A stretch of 64,000 nucleotides of DNA, taken from positions 434,001 to 498,000 of the forward strand of contig JACRGD010000010.1 in assembly GCA_016212525.1 (NCBI GenBank). Direction: 5' to 3'. Origin of the DNA: Microcaldota archaeon (GTDB lineage Archaea; Micrarchaeota; Micrarchaeia; Anstonellales; Bilamarchaeaceae). The position numbers and the translations under genes are program-made. This document shows positions 48,802 through 57,737 of this stretch, in pieces. The notes under the pieces were generated by a model. The model was not told the DNA's origin. It saw only the letters and a program-made list of their open reading frames with translations, and did not search any database. Position 1 is the first letter of the stretch. The number at the start of each line of letters is the position of its first letter.

Positions 48802-49518
48802 TTAGGACAGAAGATAATCGGAAACGGGAAACAAATTTGAAAGATAGAGAATGTTTCCGGTAAATACCAGGATTCCAAGGATAATTAGAACCAGACCAAA
48901 AAGCAGGTTTAGCCATTTAAGATAGGGCGAGAGCTTTTTGATTAGAAAAGTCGCTTGTGAAATGAAGATTCCGACCAATAAAAATGGAACTCCAAGACCA
49001 AGAGAATATGAAAGCATCAGGGGAAATGCCGATGTGGGATTAGTTATAGCCAGAGTCAGAATACTTCCCAAAACTGCACCCACGCACGGAGTCCAGCCCG
49101 CAGCAAAAGCAGCTCCAAAGAGAAACGAACCTAAATAAGCATTGGAAGATTTTGAAACATGAATTTTCTTTTCACTAGAGAGTACAGGGATTTCGATTAT
49201 TCCGGTTAAGAGAATCCCAAAGAAAATTATGACGATGCCTCCCAGATAAGAGAGATAGGTACGTACGTCATATGCTACTGTCGAAAGAACACTTTGAAGC
49301 AACACTCCAAGAACCGCAAAAACCACTGAAAATCCCAACACAAAAAATACGCTGCTAAGAAAGACCTTAGTTTTAGAGGAAGCAGAAGATGAAGCTTCAT
49401 TGATAGATGAATTGGCAAGAAAAGTAAGATATGCCGGAACGAGGGGGAGAATGCAGGGGCTTAGAAACGAGACCAGGCCTGCAACAAATGAGAAAAGAAT
49501 AGTGGCTTGCTCGACCAT
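48802..49518 (-). CDS. CcdA/DsbD family transmembrane thiol reductase
   Basis: LVSFLSPCILPLVPAYLTFLA ... GAAFAAGWTPCVGAVLGSIL. Confidence 0.92.
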   Translation of the reverse strand: MVEQATILFSFVAGLVSFLSPCILPLVPAYLTFLANSSINEASSSASSKTKVFLSSVFFVLGFSVVFAVLGVLLQSVLSTVAYDVRTYLSYLGGIVIIFFGILLTGIIEIPVLSSEKKIHVSKSSNAYLGSFLFGAAFAAGWTPCVGAVLGSILTLAITNPTSAFPLMLSYSLGLGVPFLLVGIFISQATFLIKKLSPYLKWLNLLFGLVLIILGILVFTGNILYLSNLFPVSDYLLS

Positions 49519-50097
49519 TTACCTAACACCTGCAGTTGAAAGAACCCTCAATAAATCCTCTTTAGTCCACATTTCATTCGATTTTAGAATGACCTTGCCC
49601 TCAGGAGTCAGAAGGACATGGGTGTGTTGAGAGGAAATACCATATTCTTTTGCCAGTAGAATCTCGAACTCATCGGTTTGAGAATCACGATAGTTGACCT
49701 GGAAAGCAGCCAGATTTGAGGAGTTAAGATCTGCAAAAGCACCTTCCAAAACAGGCTTTTGAGCCGCACATGTCGGACACCAGTTAGCATAAAATTCGAG
49801 GAAAATAAATTTCCCGCTGGATCGGGCAGATTCAAATAGAGATCTTTCCAGAGGAACATAGCCCACAGAAGATCGATCAGTCATCAATGTTCCGGTTTTA
49901 TTGATCATAACTCCAGAACTAGCGTTTTTTTGCATAGATCCGGAATCGGATTTTGCAATAGGCTCCGTAGTAGATTTATTCATTGAAGCAGGCAATTTTT
50001 GCATTGAATCATTTTGAGAAGTCAGATTGGTTTGATTAGAAGTGCAGCCAGCCAAAAACAACCCTAATGCAAGTAATAGAATCAATAAGAGTTTCAT
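49519..50097 (-). CDS. Thioredoxin-domain lipoprotein
   Basis: Lipobox-like LFLAGCTS; FIFLEFYANWCPTCAAQKPVLEGAF. Confidence 0.88.
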   Translation of the reverse strand: MKLLLILLLALGLFLAGCTSNQTNLTSQNDSMQKLPASMNKSTTEPIAKSDSGSMQKNASSGVMINKTGTLMTDRSSVGYVPLERSLFESARSSGKFIFLEFYANWCPTCAAQKPVLEGAFADLNSSNLAAFQVNYRDSQTDEFEILLAKEYGISSQHTHVLLTPEGKVILKSNEMWTKEDLLRVLSTAGVR

Positions 50098-50163
50098 AAG
50101 TTCACCTTGAAGACTTGTGGGTCCAAAAAGGGTTATATATCTTTGCCCAACTTTTGCCCTAAT

Positions 50164-50859
50164 TTATGACCGATAAGGAGGCTTTAAATCGGAAACTAAA
50201 GTTGCAACATCAACAAAAGAGTTAGGATAGTCTGAGGATAGCGGGTAAGTAAAAATAGAAAACAGATCAGGAACACTTCGAAGGTGTTTAACTAAACAAA
50301 AGATATCCAAACGTGAGTTACCAGTAAATGAAATTTTGCGCCTTTTTGCAAAGGGGATTCTTTGGACATTTTCAAATTGTTTAGAAGGCAATCCAGTTTC
50401 ATCATCTAGTCTTCCTTCAAGTCCAAAAAGACGATTAAATTGAACATTTAGATATGAAGAATAATCAAGAACTTCAACTGTTTCTGGGTAGATAATGTGC
50501 TTTTTTCTAACAAATCCTTCAGTTCTAACATCTAACGGAGTAACTAAAAGATAGACCTCATTTTTTACAAAAACATCTGGAGGTAGAGAAAATTGTGCGA
50601 GGTTTGAATATGGAAGAACCAGATCATCAGACCCTGAAATATCTACTCCTCTTTTGAATGGCGTTCGTTCATTAGGACATACTAGAAGGGTCCGGGCTGC
50701 AACTTTTAGATCAGAATCAGAAACATCTGGAGCTAAAAAATATTCATCTATTTCCTTAAGAGTAGGAAATTTGAAATTTGCTTTTTTGAGTTGCCTAAAT
50801 GCATCTAAATAGGAACATTTTAGAGGATCTTTTTGAGGACGGACAAGTTTCCACACCAT
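50164..50859 (-). CDS. Uncharacterized protein, probable paralog of the 51579-52349 product
   Basis: EYFLAPDVS..ARTLLVCPNERTPFKRGVDISGS...VYLLVTPLDVRTE...HIIYPETVEVL aligns with the neighbour. Confidence 0.6.
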   Translation of the reverse strand: MVWKLVRPQKDPLKCSYLDAFRQLKKANFKFPTLKEIDEYFLAPDVSDSDLKVAARTLLVCPNERTPFKRGVDISGSDDLVLPYSNLAQFSLPPDVFVKNEVYLLVTPLDVRTEGFVRKKHIIYPETVEVLDYSSYLNVQFNRLFGLEGRLDDETGLPSKQFENVQRIPFAKRRKISFTGNSRLDIFCLVKHLRSVPDLFSIFTYPLSSDYPNSFVDVATLVSDLKPPYRS

Positions 50860-50907
50860 AGTATGTAGGGGTAAAACTTTTATAAGGTTATAGAAAAAGG
50901 AAAATTG

Positions 50908-51192
50908 TTAGTTTTTATAAGTTATGTAAACCAAACTCATAAGACCGATCATTTCCAAGAAATTGAGAGTAAGTGCAAAACTGGCTACATCTTTAGTGTA
51001 GTACATGATCATTGCAAATTGGAAATAAACTGCAACTAAATTGTGAACGAAAAATAGAAGGGCGAAAATGATCAACCCTAATGTGAATGAAAGCTTCATT
51101 TTCAAATAGTTTTTGATGTATACATAAAGTAGTAATATCGACATTAGTACATTTGCAATACTAATTATCGTTGCAAAATCTATTGATTCCAT
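50908..51192 (-). CDS. Small multi-TM membrane protein
   Basis: 94-aa ORF with about 3 hydrophobic helices; next to an HTH gene. Confidence 0.65.
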   Translation of the reverse strand: MESIDFATIISIANVLMSILLLYVYIKNYLKMKLSFTLGLIIFALLFFVHNLVAVYFQFAMIMYYTKDVASFALTLNFLEMIGLMSLVYITYKN

Positions 51193-51249
51193 AAATATTT
51201 ACCTCCAAAACAGATTTATTAACTTACGCCATAATTCCCAAAACAACTA

Positions 51250-51561
51250 CTACCATTTTCGAATTTTTTCTAAAGACTTTTCAAAGTCTTTGATTTTTTC
51301 TTTTGCGTAATCAGTAATGAAATAGAGTTCACCGTACTTGGGTTCTTCTGAAATTTGGACTAATGATGCCTGGAGTAAGAGCTCTAAGTGACGCTTAGTT
51401 GTCTTATAATCTAAAGCTAAAAGCTCGGAAAGTTGATTTGCATTATAGGGTCTCCTTGACAATTCGAGCAGAATTTGGAGGCGGTTTGGCCCACCACGGG
51501 TTCCGGAAATCAAATGCCAAAAGGCAGCATCATCAAACGCCATCTGGTAGTAGATCAACAA
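51250..51561 (-). CDS. Winged-helix (ArsR-like) transcriptional regulator
   Basis: RLQILLELSRRPYNANQLSELLALDYKTTKRHLELLLQASLVQ. Confidence 0.85.
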   Translation of the reverse strand: MLIYYQMAFDDAAFWHLISGTRGGPNRLQILLELSRRPYNANQLSELLALDYKTTKRHLELLLQASLVQISEEPKYGELYFITDYAKEKIKDFEKSLEKIRKW

Positions 51562-51578
51562 ATGAGAATTTAAAGAGT

Positions 51579-52349
51579 TTAGACTGCTTCTCTTAGTTCA
51601 ACTGTGGCCACAGCAACATCAGATACGCAACTGCCAATAGCCATAATCGAACGAGCCCGTTCAGTGGAAACATAAGCACCTCGAACAATTGGAGATATTG
51701 CACCTAGATCAGTAGTTTGTAAGTAGCCCCGCTCCTCAAAGGAAAGCAGAGCAAATAACCCAGGTAGAACTTGTATTGGAATCAAAGAAGAGCCATCTAA
51801 ATGCCCCCATTCCTCGGAGCAGCCAGAGGGATGAACTCTTGCATTTCCACGAGAAAGTCCAACAATTGGAACAATTGACTCTGGAATCACAATTAGTTTT
51901 GTATCCTCAAGGCAAAAATCTGCAGGAGTAACAAAAAGTCCTGCGTTTGTAACATTAACAAACTCACTAGCCGCAAGATGTTTGACGATATCTTCCCATT
52001 TAAGGGTCCAACCTGAAGCAGGATCTGAAAAATCAGCTCCGGATTTGAAAACATCGTATTTGTCAGGATACACCAAAAGCTCCTTTGCCCACATAGGGCA
52101 ATCGCCAGAGATCTGAGTCCATCGGCGAGTCAATGCGAAATATTCGTGAAAGAGACGATTTGGAGGCAGATTTCCACCAGAATGATTCCAGGCAGCCAGG
52201 TAATTTGATTTAGTAACCCGGCCATTTTGATCTAGTAGAGGAACAATGGTTTGGATAAGAGGTTTTTGAAACGAGGAACTTCGATAGGGACCCGAAGCTA
52301 ACGAGGATAAAGTGCCAGTGGGCCCAACAGATTTTGATACGTGTCCCAT
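51579..52349 (-). CDS. Uncharacterized protein, probable paralog of the 50164-50859 product
   Basis: EYFALTRR...AKELLVYPDKYDVFKSGADFSDP...AGLFVTPADFCLEDTKLIVIPESIVPI. Start trimmed to MGHVSKSVG. Confidence 0.6.
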   Translation of the reverse strand: MGHVSKSVGPTGTLSSLASGPYRSSSFQKPLIQTIVPLLDQNGRVTKSNYLAAWNHSGGNLPPNRLFHEYFALTRRWTQISGDCPMWAKELLVYPDKYDVFKSGADFSDPASGWTLKWEDIVKHLAASEFVNVTNAGLFVTPADFCLEDTKLIVIPESIVPIVGLSRGNARVHPSGCSEEWGHLDGSSLIPIQVLPGLFALLSFEERGYLQTTDLGAISPIVRGAYVSTERARSIMAIGSCVSDVAVATVELREAV

Positions 52350-52427
52350 AATAATATTAGATAAGAAAGAGTTTATAAAGACATGGAAAAACACTAACAA
52401 TAACAAAACATAGGAAGAAGCTAAACG

Positions 52428-53081
52428 TTACAATCCCAGTTTTTTACCGAATTTTTTTGTCATTGCAACAAAGGTAGTCGTTCCCCTAACATAGAAAGGA
52501 GCAGACTTTTTTCTCAAAGTTGCCTTTTTTAGAGCCCGCATTAGTTCTTTTGGGCTATCCAAATCAAAGTCGGGCAGTTCGTTGTAAGTCCTCCCAAATT
52601 CAAAGAGGAAATGCGAATCGCTTCCCAGTGCAGCAATCAGACCATTTTGTTTTGCAAAAGATTCGGCCTGATCATTGTAAGTTGGACTCAGACATCGGGC
52701 ATTGAAGGTTTCGACAATATCGAGTTTTGGAAGTTCTTCCTTTTTGGGGATTACACCCTTACGGGTTTTGTCATACATGTGAGGCAGATAGGCAAGACCA
52801 CCCTGCGCATGAATACGATCAATTGCCTCTTCAAACGGAGTGTACTTGGGAATCAGATCATTCATATACAAACCAATAAGATCACCACGATCAGTTCGAA
52901 TCTCCTCGCCGGCAATAAAAGGAACATTAAGATCGCGCAGAACTCCATGAGCCTCGGTTGTATTATGATCAGTATTTGCAAAAATTATCCCAAGACGCTT
53001 TGATTTTAGAGCCAGTTCTCTGGGTTTGATTATCGAATCGATCGAATAGTGCGTATGTACGTGGAAATCGAGTTTCATCAT
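52428..53081 (-). CDS. PHP domain metal-dependent phosphoesterase
   Basis: KLDFHVHTHYSIDSIIKPRELALKSKRLG...NTDHNT...ALGSDSHF. Confidence 0.9.
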   Translation of the reverse strand: MMKLDFHVHTHYSIDSIIKPRELALKSKRLGIIFANTDHNTTEAHGVLRDLNVPFIAGEEIRTDRGDLIGLYMNDLIPKYTPFEEAIDRIHAQGGLAYLPHMYDKTRKGVIPKKEELPKLDIVETFNARCLSPTYNDQAESFAKQNGLIAALGSDSHFLFEFGRTYNELPDFDLDSPKELMRALKKATLRKKSAPFYVRGTTTFVAMTKKFGKKLGL

Positions 53082-53368
53082 ATAAGTGCACCTTCTTTTT
53101 CCAGTAAAGAAATCAGTCGGGAGGCAAAAGACTCAACCGCAGTAGTTTTGAGTTTTTTGTCTGACTTGACCATGATTCGTCCGCTCTGATAAATACTAAG
53201 TGAATAGTTTTCATACTTTGCCAAAAGAACAACCCCCAAACCACCAAAAACCTCGCCTTCTTTTTCCAGAGCAGATTTAGCCCGCCCGATATCGATCTGC
53301 TTTTGATTAAGTTTTATCTCCAGACCATTTGCAGTAGTACAGGGTTCAATAACATAGAATTTATTCAT
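53078..53368 (-). CDS. Small uncharacterized protein in E1-like/PHP operon
   Basis: MNKFYVIEPCTTANGLEIKLNQKQIDIG...SLSIYQSGRIMVKSDKKLKTTAVESFASRLISLLEKEGALI; ATGA-type overlaps on both sides. Confidence 0.65.
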   Translation of the reverse strand: MNKFYVIEPCTTANGLEIKLNQKQIDIGRAKSALEKEGEVFGGLGVVLLAKYENYSLSIYQSGRIMVKSDKKLKTTAVESFASRLISLLEKEGALI

Positions 53369-54051
53369 CCCAGTTTCGCCCTCCAAAATGGCTCTTTTGC
53401 AAATAGATTAAAGAAAATAGCATCAGGAGCAGTGACAAGAGGCTTCTTAAGAACCAACGATAATACGCAGGAAGCGCCAAGAGAGCCGGCAATCGCAGCC
53501 GCAGGACACAAAATAGACGAACACGTTTTATAGGATTCGTGTTTTTCTGCACTCTTAGGCAAATTAAATGCCTTCCTAAACGAATAGGATTTGAAGACGC
53601 TAACAATCCCCCGCGAGTCGTTTGAAGCACAAAAAACATACGGAATATGAGCTTTTTTGCATCGATCAGAGATAAAAATCTTTGTCGGAACATTATCGCT
53701 ACAATCGACCACTATTTTGGCCCCAAAAAGAGGAGACTTTGAGTCGAACTTCGGATTAATACGGATAGAAGCATTCGGATTTATCAGGGCAGCTCGCTTA
53801 AGAGCAGCTTCGGATTTTAGCCCATCTAGAGAATCCAGAGTCGCATATAATTGCCGGTTGAAATTAGTAAGATCAAACCGGTCAGACTCAAAAAGGATAA
53901 ATTTCTCAAAACCAAGACGGATAAGATTTTCAAATGCAAATCCGCCGGTTCCTCCCAGACCAACTACGGCTACAGTTGTTTTGCGAATTTTCGATTGATC
54001 TGAAGCAGAAAGAGAATTACGACAAATTGACTGGGAATAAATATCCATCAA
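53365..54051 (-). CDS. E1-like ThiF/MoeB/HesA family adenylyltransferase
   Basis: TTVAVVGLGGTGGFAFENLIRLGFEKFILFESDRFDLTNFNRQLYATLDSLDGLKSEAA...VVDCSDN. Confidence 0.9.
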   Translation of the reverse strand: MMDIYSQSICRNSLSASDQSKIRKTTVAVVGLGGTGGFAFENLIRLGFEKFILFESDRFDLTNFNRQLYATLDSLDGLKSEAALKRAALINPNASIRINPKFDSKSPLFGAKIVVDCSDNVPTKIFISDRCKKAHIPYVFCASNDSRGIVSVFKSYSFRKAFNLPKSAEKHESYKTCSSILCPAAAIAGSLGASCVLSLVLKKPLVTAPDAIFFNLFAKEPFWRAKLG

Positions 54052-54097
54052 AGAACAATTGAGTCGGACGCTTTTAATTTTATTGGATCAGGAAGAA

Positions 54098-54562
54098 TCA
54101 TGATTCGGACTCACCTTCCTTTTCTTTTCGCTTGGCTTCTTTGGCCATACGCTTTCTAATGCGTTTTCTTATTTCCTCAGTTTTTTCATCGGGAGAAGTA
54201 TCTGCAAGGTTTCTAAGTAAATTCACCCGATCCTTAACATAGCCATCGATACTTTTTTCCTTGAATCGGCCAAGATCAGTAATATAATAGAAAAGGGTTG
54301 AGATTCCGGAAAATATGAGCAAAATAGTAAAGAGACGACCCAAAGGAGTTACTGGAACAATGTCCCCATAACCAACAGTAGCAATCGTAACCGACACAAA
54401 ATAAATAGCATCAATAAAGGAAAAATTTTCAAACTTCATATAGAATGGAACCGAAACGACATAGATGACAAACATTGACACGGCAAGATTGATTAGTCTA
54501 CTGCCAAGTGCGTGCTCTTCAGCCATCTTTTCGTTCACCAGTCGCAATTTTAAGACGTCCAA
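54098..54562 (-). CDS. Ion channel (K+ channel pore domain)
   Basis: Selectivity filter IYFVSVTIATVGYGDIVPVTPLGRLFTILLIFSG. Confidence 0.9.
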   Translation of the reverse strand: MDVLKLRLVNEKMAEEHALGSRLINLAVSMFVIYVVSVPFYMKFENFSFIDAIYFVSVTIATVGYGDIVPVTPLGRLFTILLIFSGISTLFYYITDLGRFKEKSIDGYVKDRVNLLRNLADTSPDEKTEEIRKRIRKRMAKEAKRKEKEGESES

Positions 54563-56354
54563 GGACGGATTTTTTGGGGGAGGAAGGATCCTCCTTGGGG
54601 TCTATAAATATGAGATCCTTTTGGGAAATATGAACTCTTTCTTTTGATAGATTAATAAATCTGCCCTCATTGAGCGAAAGACCGAATGAAACCGCCCTAA
54701 TTGCACTCCATAAGAAAAAGATACTAAGTGCAACAAAAAGAAAGGAAAGGAGATTGAAGACCGATGGCAGCTTAAGAAAATCCATTAGAAACGAAAAGTT
54801 AGCAAAAATAACAAACAGAAAACCTGCAATGAAAAGATTTCTTAGAAATACGGTTCGGCTCTGAAGAGGAGTGCTTTGGGAAAAAATAGAGGAAAGAACA
54901 TCGAACAGTTTTTTTAGCGAGAGCAAAATACGGACCAGTGGGTAGATGGAAACCAGGATAATCAGATAAAATAGGAGTTCTGAAAGAAGATAGACCTGAT
55001 CGAATAAAACAACTGGAAAACTTAGATGTATCTGTGATTGCCAGTAGAAAAGAACAGCACCCAAAAACACGAAAACAGGAGTTACATTAAGGTTCAGTTC
55101 AGAGAGAAAAACTTTGGTGAAGCGACCCTGGGGCTCAAACGCAGCAAGAACATTGTTGAAATAGGCTGAGGAATTTTGAATTGTCAGAAGAACTCCAGGC
55201 GGAATAAGGCGCTCAAGAAGTCCAAAGACTCCTTTTCGATGATCCAGGGCAAATGACGAAATAGTAGAGGTTATCAGAACACCTACAGATGCCAGACCAA
55301 CCAGATCAAGTGGAACTAAACCAACACTTTCTTTTGCAATAAGGAGTGAGAATTCACCTAGAGGAAGAAGGGCCAATCCAGCAAAAACAGATGAGCGACC
55401 ATTTGAAGTAATAAGGAAAAATGAAAATGCAGTAGCCAGAAATACAGTTACCATAAAGGCCAGAATAAGTATGGAAGAAGGAATGATAATTCCAACTATT
55501 GAAGAAGGCTGGATCAGCATGCCAATAGAGATAAAGAAAAATGATGAGAAAATCAGATTGAACGAACGAAGAGAATGTTCAACTTCATTGGATTTGGGAA
55601 GTGCACCAGTAAGACTCCCGCCCAAAAATGCACCGATTGCCGGAGCAAGCCCCAGTCCTGCAGCAAGAGAGCTAAGGCCAACTCCCAGACTAAACGAGAA
55701 GAGGACTATGGTATCAGTAGAAACGTTGTTTAGAAGATGCTTGGATAGAAATCTCAAAGCGTGCTCTATAACGACATAGGCAAATGCAAGAGCACCAAAG
55801 GCAAAGAGAAATGAGGTAATAAAATCATGCGAAGTTATTCCTTTTGAAAAATCAGAAAAGAAAGTAAGGAAAAACACAGCAACCAAATCCTCGATAATAA
55901 GAATTGCTATGAGAGTTGGAACTTCGGTGCGCTCGAGTAGATTTTTCTGCTCAAGGATTTTTATGATAATAGAGGTACTACTTAAAGAGAACATTGCAGA
56001 GACAAAAAGAGAAGTAAGAAAATTGAACGAAAGAAGAATAGAGATCTCATACATCACCAAAAAGGTCAATAGAATCAGAAGAAAGCTTCCAAAAACAGCA
56101 CGACTTCCAAGAGAGAGAAGCTTGGAGAGACTAAATTCGACACCAATAAGGAACAGAAGCAGCACTGCACCCAAATCCGCAAAGGTACTGATCGAACTAT
56201 AATCAACAAGATTAAGAAAACTCGGACCCAGAGCCAGACCAGCAGCCAAAAGTAGCGCCACAAAAGGCAGATTAAGTTTTGAGGATATAATCCCTGCAAA
56301 AGACGCAAAAAGTGCGACTAAAAGAAAATCCAAAATTAAATTTGCAGCTTCCAT
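54519..56354 (-). CDS. CPA2-type Na+/K+:H+ antiporter
   Basis: 12+ TM; ISSKLNLPFVALLLAAGLALGPSFL, LADLGAVLLLFLIGVEFSL-like region, LAAGLGLAPAIGAFLGGSLTGAL. Confidence 0.88.
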   Translation of the reverse strand: MEAANLILDFLLVALFASFAGIISSKLNLPFVALLLAAGLALGPSFLNLVDYSSISTFADLGAVLLLFLIGVEFSLSKLLSLGSRAVFGSFLLILLTFLVMYEISILLSFNFLTSLFVSAMFSLSSTSIIIKILEQKNLLERTEVPTLIAILIIEDLVAVFFLTFFSDFSKGITSHDFITSFLFAFGALAFAYVVIEHALRFLSKHLLNNVSTDTIVLFSFSLGVGLSSLAAGLGLAPAIGAFLGGSLTGALPKSNEVEHSLRSFNLIFSSFFFISIGMLIQPSSIVGIIIPSSILILAFMVTVFLATAFSFFLITSNGRSSVFAGLALLPLGEFSLLIAKESVGLVPLDLVGLASVGVLITSTISSFALDHRKGVFGLLERLIPPGVLLTIQNSSAYFNNVLAAFEPQGRFTKVFLSELNLNVTPVFVFLGAVLFYWQSQIHLSFPVVLFDQVYLLSELLFYLIILVSIYPLVRILLSLKKLFDVLSSIFSQSTPLQSRTVFLRNLFIAGFLFVIFANFSFLMDFLKLPSVFNLLSFLFVALSIFFLWSAIRAVSFGLSLNEGRFINLSKERVHISQKDLIFIDPKEDPSSPKKSVLGRLKIATGERKDG

Positions 56355-56420
56355 TTTTATCTTTCCTACAAGGATAGAATATAGAAGAAACAATTAAAGG
56401 TTTCGTAACTATTTTGAGAC

Positions 56421-57671
56421 ATGGAACATTTCGTAGAGTGCCTTGGCGCATCGGGGGAAGTTGGGCGAAGTGCATTTCTTCTTCAGAGCGATAAGAGAAT
56501 AATGAATGATTATGGAATAAAAGTATTTGACGAAAGCGGTCTGCCTAAATATCCTGTTCATAGCCAGATAAAACCAGAAGTAATGATTCTTTCTCATGGA
56601 CACCTAGACCATTGCGGCTCATTACCGCTCTTATATCGAGATAGTAAAATACAATGGTACGGAACGCCTCCGACAAAGGATATCGCAGACATACTTTGGC
56701 AAGACTCAATGAAGATAATGGGCGAGGACATACCCTATGAGCCAACGCATTATCGAAAGGCCCTCAGGCAATGGAAGCCAATGTTATATGGCCAGACCAT
56801 GCAGATTGGAGAAACTCAAGTGAAAACTTATGATGCCGGACACATAGCCGGATCTGCAATGGTCGAGTACGATTTTAAGGACAAGATATTTCTTTATACA
56901 GGCGATTTTAAGGGCGAAGACACATACATGCAAAAAGCCGCAAAACCAGTCAAAGACGTAGATGTGTTGATGATAGAGAGTACATATGCGAAAAAAGAAC
57001 ATCCAAAGCGAATGGAAACAGAGTACAATTTTATGGACGAAGTCGAAATGACGGTGGAAGAGGGCGGAACAGTATTGCTTCCGGCATTCGCACTTGGAAG
57101 AACCCAGGAACTTATATCAATAATCCGCGAGCACAATAGCGAGATTCCCGTCTATGTCGATGGTATGGGCCGGGCAATTACAGACGTTTATCTCAAATAT
57201 CCCCAATACATAAGAGACATAAACAAATTCAGAAAAGACGTTCGATCAGTTAGAATGATTCGATCCAACGACGACCGGAGAAACGCAACCCGCGAACCCT
57301 CGATCATAATTACGAGCGCTGGAATGATGAACGGCGGCCCGGTTTTGACTTATCTGATGAATCTCAATCCCAAATCGAAAATAATGTTTACGGGCTATTG
57401 CGTCGAAGGGACGAACGGTTGGAAATTACAGAAACATGGATTCGTAACGATCGATGAGCAGGACATGAAAGTTGATCTGCCAGTTAGGTATTATGACTTT
57501 TCAGCTCATGCTGGACGAAGCGACATATTGAACTTTATTAAAAGTGCAAATCCTCAGAAAATAATACTGGTGCATGGAGACAAAACACAGGAGTTTGCAA
57601 AGGAACTTGTTGAGGATTTTGGATTCGATGCAGTTGCACCGATGATCGGGGATCGGGTTCCGATATTCTAA
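56421..57671 (+). CDS. Beta-CASP metallo-beta-lactamase ribonuclease (CPSF/RNase J-like)
   Basis: LSHGHLDHCGSLPLL, YDAGHIAGSAMVEYDFKDKIFLYTGDFKGEDTYM, IESTYAKKEHP, beta-CASP ITSAGMMNGGPVLTYL, FSAHAGRSDILNFI, LVHGDKTQ. Confidence 0.95.
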   Translation: MEHFVECLGASGEVGRSAFLLQSDKRIMNDYGIKVFDESGLPKYPVHSQIKPEVMILSHGHLDHCGSLPLLYRDSKIQWYGTPPTKDIADILWQDSMKIMGEDIPYEPTHYRKALRQWKPMLYGQTMQIGETQVKTYDAGHIAGSAMVEYDFKDKIFLYTGDFKGEDTYMQKAAKPVKDVDVLMIESTYAKKEHPKRMETEYNFMDEVEMTVEEGGTVLLPAFALGRTQELISIIREHNSEIPVYVDGMGRAITDVYLKYPQYIRDINKFRKDVRSVRMIRSNDDRRNATREPSIIITSAGMMNGGPVLTYLMNLNPKSKIMFTGYCVEGTNGWKLQKHGFVTIDEQDMKVDLPVRYYDFSAHAGRSDILNFIKSANPQKIILVHGDKTQEFAKELVEDFGFDAVAPMIGDRVPIF

Positions 57672-57737
57672 GTTTGGAAAATAGACAAAAAGGAAAATAG
57701 AAAAATAGAATCAAAAGAAAAAGAAAGAAAAACTAAA

